This document shows positions 1 to 11,904 of a DNA stretch of 64,000 nucleotides, in pieces. The notes under the pieces are model-generated. The model worked only from the letters and a program-made list of their open reading frames with translations, searched no databases and was not told where the DNA came from. This stretch comes from Trichopria drosophilae (Eukaryota; Arthropoda; Insecta; Hymenoptera; Diapriidae). Both the position numbers and the translations under genes were made by a program. The stretch is taken from assembly GCA_030407085.1 (NCBI GenBank), contig CM059586.1, forward strand, positions 100,887,501 to 100,951,500. Direction: 5' to 3'. Numbering within the stretch: the stretch's first letter is position 1; every line of letters starts with the position of its first letter.

Positions 1-960
1 ATTCTTTCAACCAAACTTGTAATTCACGAAACCGAACTGATTTGGTTTTATAATGAACCAATTTAACCGTGAGAGTTCTCATAACCAAACTTACTTTGAG
101 TTCGATAACCAAATGGCTTTGGTTCTTATGACTACGCTAGTTTAATTATTTCCACCGAACCGATTATAGTTTCATATCGAGCTAGATTAACCGGGACTGT
201 TCATTTACTTCAACCAAATCATTGTTATAACCAAACTAGCTTTGATTTTTATAACCAAACATCTTTGATTCTTATAATAAAGCTAGTTTAATTCTTCTAA
301 CCGAACCAATTTGAGCATCCTATCTAAACTTGTAATCTACGAAACCGAACTGATTGGGTTTCATAGCGAGCTATATAAACCGGGATGTTCATTTACTTTA
401 ACCAAATTATTCTCACAACCAAACTTGTTTAGATTTTTATAACCAAACGGCTTTTGTTCTCATGGCTCAGCTACTTTAATTCTTTCAACCGAACCGGTTT
501 CAGAGTCATAACCAAACTTCTAATTCACGAAACCAAACTAATTTGAATTAATGACAAATTATGGGAAACGGGACTGTTTGTTTACATCAACCAAACTGTG
601 TTCATAATCAAACTTTCATAGATTTTTATAACCAAACGGTTTTGGTTCTTGTGGCTAAGTTACTTTAATTCTTTCAACCGGACCGGTTTCAGAGTCATAA
701 CCAAACTTGTAATTCACGAAACCAAACTGATTTGAATTAATGACAAACTATGGGAAACGGGACTGTTTGTTTACATCAACCAAACTGTTTTCATAATCAA
801 ACTTTCTTGATTTTTATAACCAAACGGCTTTGGTTCAACCGAACGAATATGGTAGATAGCAAACCGTTCGGTTTCATAGCAGAAACCGTGTGTTTTAATA
901 TCAAACCGTATGTTTTCATATCAAACCGTTTGGTTTCAAGAACTAAGCTCGGCCAAAGCA
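1..960. repeat. Degenerate tandem repeat rich in AACCAAAC / AACCGAAC
   Basis: The stretch is built from recurring AACCAAAC and AACCGAAC words separated by 20-40 bases. A longer unit is clear: the block from about 499 to 686 recurs from about 687 to 875 with few differences, a spacing near 188 bases. The repeat runs off the left edge. The same words return at 1715-2225 and 10010-10205, so this is a dispersed family as well as a local array. Short open frames across it are products of the repeat and are not called as genes. Confidence 0.8.
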
Positions 961-1189
961 CAATGGTTACGACAAAAGTAATGATAGGAATTGATATCAT
1001 TACTACTAAATGCTTTTTAATTTGAATAAAAGAATCATCGATAAAGTAAATAAATTATCACCTCAGCATGAAAATACAAAAAAATTGAAGCCAAAGAAAG
1101 TCACAATAATGCAAAAAACTATACTACACTTAGCCTATGACAGTGTGGCTAAACAATAGGGAGGTCGTTATTGAAATAAAATGTGAATG

Positions 1190-1450
1190 TAGAATTTTAT
1201 CTTTTTACTGTCCCGTCGTGTTGAGTTTGGCACAGGTAGGAACGCAATTCTAACTAACGTCAACGATGCCCTCAAAGGGATCATTGTTTAATAGGCGTAT
1301 AATTCCCTTCCGCGTGAATCGACATCGTGCGAGATTCGGGTTGCGGGAATATCCTGACCAACGTTCGCATGAAAAGGCTAAATACTCACGAGGTGGTGAA
1401 GCTTCATCGGACAGTAGTCATAAGCCAATTTGTTACGTGCTGGGAGCTTC
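1190..1450. other. GC-richer non-repetitive patch beside the candidate exon
   Basis: This stretch lacks the AACCAAAC words and is clearly richer in CpG than its neighbours. It would be the 3' untranslated side of the minus-strand exon at 1451-1657. A plus-strand frame starting at 1266 is open for 62 codons but resembles nothing I know and lies antisense to that exon. Confidence 0.3.
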
Positions 1451-1657
1451 TTAGTGAATTGTAAATAAAAGCTCACGATGAGCAGCTTTCGCGGTGTTAA
1501 TACCTAACGATTTCCAACACGCGTCAGTTCTTTCGGTTGGTTTCTGTTTTACGAGTTGCTTAATGTGCTGATCTTTGTCAGAGACATATTTATGTATCGA
1601 GCGGAAAAAATCGTATGTAATCGAGTTAGTGTCATCCAAATCATGAATTGATGTCAA
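1451..1657 (-). CDS. Candidate terminal coding exon, unidentified protein
   Basis: Reading the minus strand, a good splice acceptor (TTGATTTCAG) is followed by 68 open codons beginning LTSIHDLDDTNSI and ending RELLFTIH before TAA. The composition is protein-like and the segment is richer in G and C than its surroundings. I do not recognise the product. AACCAAAC repeats lie on both sides (1-960 and 1715-2225), so the frame may belong to the internal part of a transposable element rather than to a host gene. No upstream exon was found. Confidence 0.3.
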   Translation of the reverse strand: MTSIHDLDDTNSITYDFFRSIHKYVSDKDQHIKQLVKQKPTERTDACWKSLGINTAKAAHRELLFTIH

Positions 1658-1714
1658 CTGAAATCAATATTTACTTGATATTTAACTCGAAAAGCACAAA
1701 TTTTGATTTTTTTT

Positions 1715-2225
1715 ATCTAAACCGGTTTGGTTGGACTTGGTTTGGTTAGAATAACTAAAATTGGTTATGCAAACCAAAAACGGGTTGGTTTTGAGATGTA
1801 AACCAGTTATGTTACCAGAACTAAATTGTTCGGTTACGTCAACGGAACAGTTCGGTTTCGCATAGTCCGAGTTCTTACTATTTCGAAAATTCAGAAGTTT
1901 CCGTAGTAAATACAAGATTGTGGTACTTGATGACGGCCAAATTGGTTTGTCGTTCACCTAATATGGGATGCGCAACTTATAGGCATGTTTTTCAGCCATT
2001 TTGGTTACTCGGCTACGTATTACGTAAACCAAACCGGTTGGATGTAGCCCAATTTCCTAACGAAATTGGCTTAGGCAACACAAGTGGAGGATTCGGTTGA
2101 ATTAATAGCAACCAAACAAATTGGTTAAGGCTCAAACAGAAAATTCGGTTGAGTTAGTAGCAACCGAACCAAGCAGTTCCAGCAACCTCGAACTCTGACT
2201 AGGTTAGGGAAACCGAACCCTTCTT
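1715..2225. repeat. Second block of AACCAAAC / GGTTTGGT repeats
   Basis: Words of the family at 1-960 reappear, mostly as reverse complement in the first half (GGTTTGGTTGG, TTGGTTAG) and forward in the second (CAACCGAACC). Together with 1-960 they bracket the 960-1690 core, giving a possible element with repeat-rich flanks and a unique middle. Confidence 0.65.
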
Positions 2226-3261
2226 TCCGTTGTGAAGGTGATTGTCGTAGTGATCTAAACGCTAAGTAACTTATAAAATTAATGTGAGGAAAAGAGAAAT
2301 TTATATTATATGCAACTTACACAACTATTTGAATCAGTATTTGGGTTATGTTGTTTAAATTTGGTTATTTAGCATTTAGTAAACTTTTATTTTAAACATT
2401 GTTGATACAATTTTACCAGATCAAATTTAATCTTAATCTACCTTCATCTAAGTGGGATAAGAAAAGACTCATAAAGAATGTCAAAATTGATCAGTATTTG
2501 ATCAATCGAAATTCCATATACTTTTGATAAAGATTTGATCCATTACGAAATTTCTTAAGTAATTGTTGAAATAATTTTGTTAATCAAGTTGTTCTAGTCT
2601 ACCCCGATCATATCAGAAATTTTTATGAAAATGTTATAAGATTGTCTAATGTAGTAAGACTTTGACCAATACTGCATAAATCATTCAGAAATAATTAAAA
2701 TATCATTTATAACAATACTTGTAGAATCCTGGCAGCTGACTAGTGTCGACGCAGTACTAAATCACCGGTCCTGCCAACAAGCAGTCAAGTATTGACGAAT
2801 GAATGCAGTTGGATTGTAGCTCTTGTGTTTGTGCCAAAATTTAACAATTTATACCTCAAACAAGTCAACTATATGAAATTTTTTAAATTTTTTCATTAAA
2901 AATAAAAATCTATTAATCTCTGTAAACGGAAAACATGTTTGTTTGAATTGAAAACGTGATTTATTTACATATTTTTATACTTTACTTGGTTCCTATCACT
3001 TTTAGTTTTATACGTATGATCTTTATTATTGAATTTTGGTTATTTAATTCGAGTAAATAATTGTAACGGTCTGTCGCAATGTTTTGATTTTATATTTACC
3101 CATCGATAGAAACTTAAACAAAAGAGAGGCGACTGCCATGAAAACAAATTTCTACATAAATGTTTACATTTTATTTGCGCGTGACATTTTTGTAATTAGT
3201 ACAGAGTTTTCTCTGTGTGTTAAATTTTTAGTACTCATGAAACATTCACAAGTACGTGAGA
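2226..3261. other. AT-rich stretch, no gene seen
   Basis: Low-complexity AT-rich sequence. A small GC-richer patch at about 2727-2835 has no open frame of note. Nothing else is supportable here. Confidence 0.5.
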
Positions 3262-3570
3262 TATTTTTTTAATCTATTTTCGAATGTAATTTGTTAAAAC
3301 ACTACACGCATAAAAACATTTTAAAATCGAATCAAGGTAAGGAATATCCATTTTCTTATGTAACTAACATAAATACGAAGCGTGGTCGAGTGGTTAAGGG
3401 CGCGGATTGTTAATAAACCGTCTAGGGTTCGATTCTCCGTTGTGGTAAATTTTTTTTTTTAATGCAATAAATAAATGATAAATTAATTTGATTTAAATCT
3501 ATTTTGAATTGTAAACTTGTCCAACTTTAGTCGTGAATTGTCTCAAAACCAGGACCTCATTTAGATTATT
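3262..3570 (+). repeat. ~300-bp module with tRNA-like core, copy 1
   Basis: This block aligns with 7148-7460 over its whole length. Shared landmarks, in order: TTTTTAATCTATTTTC, a TAAAAACATTTTAA stretch, the tRNA-like core, a T-rich run, and CAGGACCTCATT near the right end. The similarity ends sharply on both sides. That fits two copies of one mobile or duplicated unit about 3.9 kb apart. Confidence 0.7.
3376..3447 (+). pseudogene. tRNA-like sequence (degenerate), copy 1
   Basis: A D-arm-like stretch (GTCGAGTGGTTAAGGGC), a GTT in the anticodon position, and a T-arm-like stretch (GGGTTCGATTCTC, containing an internal pol III B box) appear in the right order and spacing. The acceptor arms do not pair and the anticodon stem is poor. 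I therefore call it a tRNA-derived relic, possibly the head of a SINE, not a working tRNA. Confidence 0.5.
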
Positions 3571-3649
3571 TTTAGCACAGCTGAACATTGATCGCTAATT
3601 TTCAATAGATAAAACTGGAAACGGTGGCAATGATTTCGGTTAGATTTTA

Positions 3650-3900
3650 ATCCGATTTCGGCCATCTCTTCTTCTCTGGCATTATTTTAAATTAGTTCTT
3701 CATGGATATTCCGACATTATCGGCGGAGCACTTTGAAATACTCATAAGGAATTTTGTTAAAAATACAGCATAACAATTATTTATATTTATTAATCGTACA
3801 TGGAAATAAGTTTTGCCGAATGTATTCGCGCCAAAAAATGACGGACATATTTTCTCATAACTCGTAAGCAAATAAGTTTTCTTGTAAACTTTCACATTTT
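3650..3900. repeat. Diverged copy of a dispersed repeat (CGACATTATCGGCGGAGCAC)
   Basis: The order of short words here matches the reverse strand of 63640-63945: a GGAGCACTTTGAAATACTC-like word beside a CGACATTATC word. Translated, both give a KCS(A/T)D..VGI string, which reflects shared DNA rather than a gene. A further relative is at about 13480-13620. Confidence 0.45.
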
Positions 3901-5701
3901 GTAAGAATTACTCGTATTAATACCACAAATAATAATTGTTTAACCAACAATTGCGTTTAGAAATAATCGTAACATATATTTTTTTATTTGACTGTTTATA
4001 TTTATTTTGAAATTATACAATTCAAAGAATGTAGAAGAAATAGTCAAGATTCTCTCTTAAACGGTCATTATTTATTGACACTATTACATAACCTTTTTAC
4101 AAATCTCAAGTGCATGAATGAGCGTACGATCCCACGTGTTTTATACACCACCCACACAATTAATTGTGTAATCTTCCCATTTTGCAAATAAGCATGCAAA
4201 TTAACCTTTTTAAACGTAAAGAATGCAGTAAATTTCTTTTTCAAAAACTGTACCTTAGCCAACTGTTCATGTATGAAAACAAAGTAACTAGTTGAAACAA
4301 ATATTTTCAAGCCCACTTTTATTAATGGCGCAATTCTGAATATTCCTTATTTACTCTCGACCAGAATGCCGACTCGTTAATATGAATGAAAAACTCGTTC
4401 CAACACGGTCGTTAACATTTACGCCTTCGGTAATAATACGTTTCCTCTTATAATTTCATTATTTGACAACATGAAATTATTAAAATTATTATACCGATTA
4501 AATACTTTGAATATTTTAATACCCGAGATTGGAAAATTTACACGTTAAATAAAATTTTGTAGATTGAAAGCGGGGAAATGCATGCCTGTCTATTATTAAA
4601 GATTCCATGAATACACGAGCAACACTGCATACTTTATAGAATCGATACATTGTCACAATAAAATTTGTATTTAAAGACTAATATTTGCTGCGTCTTATTT
4701 ATTCCGATACCCGAAATTTATTTCTATACTCATATTCACGGATTATTGATTTTCTCGCATTAAAAATTAAAAAATACATTCCTGCCTTGCACGTTGCGAA
4801 CTAATTTCATACACTGGCCATATATGTAAAATAAACTGAAAATCGCGCTTTTAATAAAAATAATGCTTTGGTGTCTTAATTTATAGCTGTGCAAGTCGAT
4901 AAATTGTAAAAGCGATGAAAATTTAAATAATTTCCAGATTTCTTGGCACTTCTTTCAAGTTTCCGCTCGATACTATCACCGATTAACGGTTCGTGAGATT
5001 AAACAAACAATTTTTGCGCAATCGACTGGAATTTTAGAAGTGAGACATAAATTTCCCGCAAAATATATTAAAAGTCTCCATTACAGATAGAGATAGATAA
5101 GTTTTATTAACTGTTTCCGATAAGCCTCGTCTATACATATCCATAAAGTATAAAAATGACAATTTTGAAACTGTCGTTTAATAAAAATATGTAATTAATT
5201 TAACTTACGTAATTACTAATTATGCGCTAATCCTTCGCCATTTAGTTATTTGGATAATAGTATTTAAAATCCATATACATGCCAATCACAATTCTTGTAC
5301 GTGGTATGCATAAAACATGAGGCCCGATCAAATCAAATTACACGAATGTATGCACAATAGCATTTTTCTAACACGAAAGCACTGATTTACATGAAATCGT
5401 ACATCTATGGCCTGGAGGAAAACAAGCTCACTAATTTTAAACTTACAATGGCTGCTTGGAGGATACATCAAATGCAACTGCTACATTTCGAAGTGCGGCT
5501 TTGTGAAAGTCTTGTAAATCCAAATGAAAACTACAATAAAATGTTTAAAATGCAGTTTAGTTGCAAAAAAAGTGATTCATTGTCATTTATTTATTCTTTT
5601 GTTTTACTTATTTAGTTTTAGATAAGTGTTACTGTTGCTTGATTTATTTATATGGTTTATTAAAAATGTAAATTTTACATCTTTATTCAGCTCATTTCGT
5701 G
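3901..5701. other. AT-rich sequence, no gene seen
   Basis: No long open frame with protein-like composition, no inverted termini and no tandem array were recognised. The open frames present are short and AT-biased. Confidence 0.5.
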
Positions 5702-7008
5702 TTAACCCGTTTCGTCCTGAAATGCCGTAAATTTTGACTTCTTTTCATCAGGTGCTTTCTTAAGGAAAAAATCACTCAATCGTTTTGATATAACCATATC
5801 TATTCTATTTTTTCTCAAACTTTCTAAATCCGGTTTCAGATTGGCTATATCTGCCGCCATTTTTTTAATATGGCGGTTTAAACATAAAAAAATTGTGAAT
5901 TTTGAAAAAATTTGTTCAAATAATCGTATTTTTGAACATGAAACCGTTTTCGAATCAAGCTAAATCTCTGTATCTGGTGGAGTAAATAGTTGTACTAAAA
6001 GATAGGATGGTTATTAATTCACCATTCAAAATGGCGGCTGCAAAATGGCGGACCTCAGTGAACATTTTGTTGAAAAATTTCTGGACACTCTAACTGAAAA
6101 ATTATGAGCTTGTTTTAAAAAATGCTAAGAATGACAAATTCTTAGAATTGATTGAGAAATATAGTGAATTTTTTTCAGATTTTTTAAATCAGGTTTTGAG
6201 AAATTCTTTTTCAACATTTTTTGTTAAATTGTAATTTATTTACGAAAAATTCTGAACAAAATTCAGTTCATTCTCTGATAAATTCTAAAAGTTTATTGTT
6301 CTTTGCAATTCTTTCCAAAAGTTGATAGTTTTCGAGAAAATCAATTTCAAATATTATAGTTTAAGATTTTTCTTTCTCGAAAACTATCAACTTTTGGAAA
6401 GAATTGCAAAGAACAATAAACTTTTAGAATTTATCAGAGAATGAACTGAATTTTGTTCAGAATTTTTCGTAAATAAATTACAATTTAACAAAAAATGTTG
6501 AAAAAGAATTTCTCAAAACCTGATTTAAAAAATCTGAAAAAAATTCACTATATTTCTCAATCAATTCTAAGAATTTGTCATTCTTAGCATTTTTTAAAAC
6601 AAGCTCATAATTTTTCAGTTAGAGTGTCCAGAAATTTTTCAACAAAATGTTCACTGAGGTCCGCCATTTTGCAGCCGCCATTTTGAATGGTGAATTAATA
6701 ACCATCCTATCTTTTAGTACAACTATTTACTCCACCAGATACAGAGATTTAGCTTGATTCGAACACGGTTTCATGTTCAAAAATACGATTATTTGAACAA
6801 ATTTTTTTAAAATTCACAATTTTTGTATGTTTAAACCGCCATAGTAAAAAAATGGCGGCAGATATGGCCAATCTGAAACCGGATTTAGAAAATTCGACAA
6901 AAAATATAATAGGTGTGGTTATCAAAACGATTGAGTGACTTTATCCATGAGAAAGCACCTGATGAAAACAAGTCAAGATTTAGGGCATTTCAGGACGAAA
7001 CGGGTTAA
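5702..7008. mobile_element. Palindromic piggyBac-type MITE with TTAA duplication
   Basis: TTAA at 5702-5705 is followed by CCCGTTTCGTCCTGAAATGC. The right end carries the reverse complement up to GGACGAAACGGG, then TTAA at 7005-7008. Each half is the reverse complement of the other almost throughout (arms ~635 bp, apex near 6339-6374), so the element is one huge hairpin. TTAA targets and CCC ends are typical of piggyBac elements. There is no transposase frame, so it is non-autonomous. ATGGCGG words occur in both arms. Confidence 0.88.
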
Positions 7009-7147
7009 TGAACTATCGGGAAAAATTGATAAATGTAATTATATTCGATTATATACATTCGTATCAAGAAATAAATTACAAACTTTTGTTCGAGAAACGT
7101 CACAATGTGAAATAAAAGTACATTTCTGAAATTTTATATTGACTATA

Positions 7148-7460
7148 TTTTTAATCTATTTTCACCTGTAATTTGCTAAAACACTGTAGATAAAAACATT
7201 TTAAGATCGAATCATGGTACCAAATATTCATTTTCTTTGTAATTGATAAAAACAAGAAGAGTGGCCGAGTGGTTAAGGGCGCGGATTGTTACCAAGCGGT
7301 CTGGGGTTCGATTCTCCATCGTGGTACATTTTATTTTTTATTGCAACTGTTTTTTTTTTAATGCAAAAAACATGATTTGATTGAGACCTATTTTTTGTTA
7401 TTAATTCTTCGTGGATTGTTTCAAAAACAGGACCTCATTCAGATCGTTTATACATCAGAC
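7148..7460 (+). repeat. ~300-bp module with tRNA-like core, copy 2
   Basis: This is the partner of 3262-3570. It carries the same upstream AT-rich lead, the tRNA-like core at 7254-7326, a T-rich run and the CAGGACCTCATTCAGAT end. The two copies differ by scattered substitutions and small indels, so the duplication is not recent. Confidence 0.7.
7254..7326 (+). pseudogene. tRNA-like sequence (degenerate), copy 2
   Basis: The D-arm word GGCCGAGTGGTTAAGGGC and T-arm word GGGGTTCGATTCTCC are better preserved than in copy 1; the T stem closes with one G-T pair. GTT is again in the anticodon position. The 5' and 3' acceptor strands do not pair, so a functional tRNA is unlikely. The D-arm word resembles the serine and leucine tRNA class, while the anticodon would read Asn. 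Confidence 0.5.
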
Positions 7461-9055
7461 GAATTTTTTTCATGATGTTGAAGTTTGAAACGTTGGAGTT
7501 CGACGAAAAAAATGTTGTTCAATCCTTGTCATATGTAAACCCAATTAATCATAAAAATAATGTTTCTAACCCTAGAGGAAGGGGTAAAAGATGAAAAACA
7601 CACATAACCTCCCATCGAAGTTGTAATTACAGTTAGTTTTTTGTTCGAATAGTTAATAATGATGACAATAAATAATGTGACTAATTTTCAAAAAAAAATC
7701 GGATGGTAGGAAGACAACGCTGGAGGGGGGTAAATCGTGAAAAACACATTTGGAACACATTTAAATACTCGAAAAATGGTAGACTAAGACATTTTCAAGT
7801 CAATATTATATTTTTTCCTGTTAAAAATGAATCTGAAAATCATCAAAAAAGTCTGGGATGTAACGGGTTAATTTATTTTCTGATAGTTAAATAAACTATT
7901 CCTTTTTTCCAAGCAGCTAAACGGCTATTAGACCGTTCGTTGGTAATCTAGGCCTTACTTTCACTCTCTGTAAGTCCTCATCATCCACGTTGCAAAGAAA
8001 TGATGTATGCCATTGCTAATCGTTTGACCCGTTTAGAAAAGTCTTCAATTGTTATGAATATTCGATTTGAATGTATTCATAGGCAAATCAGTACATTGCT
8101 GTACGAACGCGGTGAAATTTTTTTTTTTTAATATTACACACCAGGCAACGCACCTTCAACATAAACTTCAATAATTATACGTTTCATGCAGTGTGTGCAC
8201 ATTCAAAAGAAAAGAAAATCATAAAGTTACACTTTTTAATAGAAAATATTTAGTTTAATTAAAAATTAAGAACAGAAAATAACAATGTTACGTTTCATGT
8301 TTATAAATAGTTCATCAGTTCGAGTTGTTAATATTTTATTATTTACAGTTATATAAAATTAAATACTCAGACTGATAAAATATATATGAAGGCAGTAAAA
8401 ACAGTTTGAATTTTTTATTTTTATAATAATTTTCAAAACAGTTTATAAGAGGAACGATCGATCCGTTATTTAAACTAGACATTTTTTACTTATTTGGAAA
8501 TATTTTACGACGACCTGAATTCTAATCTTTCATAATGTATCATCATCGTTCATGATTTCGCATTTTTTTGAAAATATCGTCCGTTTTTAATGCAAATTTT
8601 ATTAAAAGTCCCAATTTAAATCGAAAATCGATCGAGTTCCATATGTCTGCATAATTTCGAACATTTTCATTTTAATTTACACCGAGTGACCTAATTTCAC
8701 TATCTTTGATCCATTACCGATTTATCATAAGATGCGATATAACATTACTGAGTGTCCTTACTGAGGCCAATCTGATTTTTCACATTGATTGTGATCACTT
8801 TCGAAGTCACTGAGACAATTTCGAAAAAACGCCATTTAACCTCACTTTTTAAAACAAATACATAAAAAATACCGAATTATATATTTTTAATTTTTTGTTG
8901 CCTTACTTTATTTATTTATCTGTTATGTATACAACAATTAGTTGGTTTCATTGAAAAGTTTGGAGTGTCACAATAATAACATTGATATTGTTGACATAAT
9001 TTTCGAATCCATACAGCAACTTATCGTAAATGAGTGTTTTTTATTTGATGTACTT
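7461..9055. other. AT-rich sequence, no gene seen
   Basis: Mostly simple AT-rich DNA. A word GATGTAACGGGTTAA at about 7857-7871 resembles the right end of a TTAA element, but no matching left end was found. A slightly GC-richer patch at 7915-8060 has no convincing frame. Confidence 0.45.
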
Positions 9056-9340
9056 TTAACTTGATGGATACTTATTCAGAGGAAACTGTGGGTCATAATT
9101 GAATCTGCCATCTTGTATTTTGAAATCCTGACAGCCAGAATCCTGATCAGCGACCCCAAAAACCACTGCATAGGGTATTTTATCATCCAGAATGCGTAAG
9201 AAAACTTTTAAAATCGGGGATTTATAAATCCATAAAAAGAACAATCCTATAAGCCGCCATTTTGAAACTGCTATCTTGATAAATAAATATTTTCTGAGCA
9301 TTATCTTATTCCTTGGATATTGGGATAATTTGTCCAATTG
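9056..9340. repeat. Copy of the CAAGATGGC / GCTGATTACGAATCTGA repeat family (reverse orientation)
   Basis: Read on the minus strand, the block contains AAAATGGCGGCTTATAG-like and CAAGATGGCAGATTCAA words and a GGGGTCGCTGATCAGG word. These are in the order seen in the tandem array at 20447-20945. It is an old single copy. Confidence 0.45.
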
Positions 9341-10009
9341 AATTTGTAATGAAAACGGGATTCGGTTTCGAATTAGTACTACTTGTTTTTATTTTAAATA
9401 ATTCACACTTGATTTGCATGTTTTATATTTTTATAATAATATTAACAAAATTGTTTATTAGTAGTATAGTACTGCTAATTATAGTAACTATTTGTATTAT
9501 TATTGTTTCTGTGCTCCTGTTTGTATTATGGCAGCCCTCATTTTTGTTTTCATAGGGATTAAAATGTGGATCAATGTTGCATAAAAATATATGGGTCATA
9601 ATCTGAAATAAAATTTAAATTCCCGTGCTCCAAATCTTGATCGGATAAACTGCCCCGTATCATAAAATCCGTTAACATCTGCAGAATCACGTACTAAAAA
9701 TCAATTCTCGTACCAAAAATCTTGTCCTGAATACATGTAAATCGCTTTTAGATGGACATAAACTTTTCGCGCTAAAATCTAGGATAAAATCGAAGTTTTA
9801 GAATATCCGTTTGAATTATAGCAAATTTACCTTTTCCATTTAAAAACTTTTTCATTTTTTATATTTAAATTTGAAAAATAATACAAAAAACGAAAATCAC
9901 TGTAAAAATTTGTGAACAATTTTATATTGTTCTAAATAAGGAACAAGTGATAAACTCATAAGTTTTAGTTATTACTACCAGAATTCTGACAATTGAGTAG
10001 AGAATTTTG
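9341..10009. other. AT-rich sequence, no gene seen
   Basis: A plus-strand frame at 9313-9555 is open and hydrophobic, but its residues (Ile, Leu, Phe, Val) are what AT-rich DNA gives by chance. No splice context supports it. Confidence 0.45.
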
Positions 10010-10205
10010 TAATTGACTCAACCGAATGAACCGGTTTTGGCGTCTCAAACAGTTTGGTTGGAACTGAAAGTTAAACCGATTTTTACGAAAATTACATGAC
10101 GAATGTAACTGCCAGATCATTTCAGTTATAACCAAACTGCTTCATTTTGACAAATTAATTTGGTATTTACAACCAAACGCGTTTAGTTCACATAACTAAT
10201 CATTT
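10010..10205. repeat. Third, short block of AACCGAAC / AACCAAAC repeats
   Basis: CAACCGAATGAACCGG, TATAACCAAACTGC and ACAACCAAACGCG words recur, as in the arrays near the left edge. It is too short and diverged to show the 188-bp period. Confidence 0.5.
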
Positions 10206-11904
10206 TGTTACCCACAGGTTCCATTTTTAATGATTCACTCTTTCAAAAAAGAAACAGCCGTGCAAAATTTCGAAAGAGGACAAAAAATAAGGTGTAATTT
10301 ATCGAAATTCCGCAGATAAGCAATTTATGGGATAAATATGATAATGTCAAAAATTAAAAGTGAAATTAACCGTAATGACTTGTAAATGAATATTAATTAA
10401 AACTTATCATTTGTTCTCCACTGTCTAAACTTCTTAATTCAAAATTTATACCTAGAGAAGGTAATCTTGCTACATTAGAAGCGTTTGATGTGTCTGCTTC
10501 TCTTATGCAGCAGAGCAACGTTGCCGCTTCGCTAGCGATATTCACTTTAATTTACAGGGCAGAGGAAAATTAACGAACCCATCGTCGAAAATTGCCTTCC
10601 ATTTATTAAAACCTTATTACAATTAAAATATCTTCAAACATAATTTTTTTAAAAATTTGTTTTATTTTTAATTTCAGAGAAAATGGTATAGAATGTAGAT
10701 CATAGTATCGGTAAACATGTTGGAGAACTAATCAACGTACAATTATTGTAACATCTGGACTTTTCCAATAGAATGGATGTCAAAATCCCAAATTTTACGT
10801 AGGATACCTAAAAAAATATTTTCCTTATCAGAACCTGGTCTTGTTTAATTAGTTTAGTTTGCATTAGGCGATTTATTTTATGGAACATCGGTTTTTGTAT
10901 GTGCAGAACGCGTTTGTAGAATAAAAACTATTTTGTACCATTATAACTGCAAGTCCGAAGTACGTATTATCATGAGAACAAGAAAAGTGTTGTACACACT
11001 CCTAGCGGCGACAACTTTAAATACTCCGATTTCAATCGGGGAATGTAAGGACTTTTTCGGAAGCACACCCCTCAATATTATTTAATTATACAAAATTTGA
11101 AGAAAATATAAAAAATATCGTCAGCTTCAAAATAATCATTTGTTTTGGAAAAGTGGAAAGAAGTCTTTCGTCTAACATCAAACTTGACATCACACTGCAA
11201 AGATAGTGAAAAATAATGAGGTGCGAGAACTTTTGGTTAAACTTCATCCTCACCCAGACACACATTTTGGTTAAGTTACGTACATTAAAGTGTCATATCG
11301 TGAAAGTTATCGCTAACCCAATGAAAATAAACCATATAATACAGGCCTAACATTATCTTACCCTCGCTAATTCGTGGCATACGCTACTGGCTAGCAGTGC
11401 GAATTTTTTTCGGATTTTGAAAATTTAAAAATTTTGTTTTGTTGGCTCAAATTAAGAGCCTAACAAGCGTGGCTCCTTCGACCTAAAGAGTTCGAGAGTA
11501 CAAGCAGCCAACCCGGCTGGTTGCGTTTGCGTATCGGATCGATAGTTCCTGTGATTCTCCGTATTCGATAAGATTGCACGCTAACGCGGAATTAGTGACG
11601 GAAGGGCAGTTTTTGCAACTGAGAGAGAGCCAAGAATTTATTGTTTCTCTACTTCAATTGTTTGTTTAAGAATTCATAAACTCTGATAAAATCATAATTG
11701 TTCGAGGCAATGCCCGACAGTTTCAAACTCTTCATTGGTCAACAAAAAGTATCTCAACAACTAAAAATTGAACATTTATTTCTCTCTTAGACTGTTTTGT
11801 GAGAATTTTCTGAAAATGTAACTGAAGTTGGGTGCACTTCCGAAAAGGACGTTCCGGGTAGTTTTTTGAGTTTATTTCGAAAACTACACATCTGACCAAA
11901 AAAT
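10206..11904. other. No gene seen; GC-richer patches at 10950-11080 and 11330-11640
   Basis: The two patches carry more CpG than the surroundings. The first contains CTCCTAGCGGCGAC, discussed under the CTCF-like motifs. A good acceptor (TTTTAATTTCAG, ending about 10677) is followed by only a few open codons. No product can be named. Confidence 0.35.

Noticed and set aside
3376..7326. Functional tRNA-Asn genes
   Set aside because: D and T arms and a GTT triplet are present, but the acceptor strands do not pair and the anticodon stem is weak in both copies.
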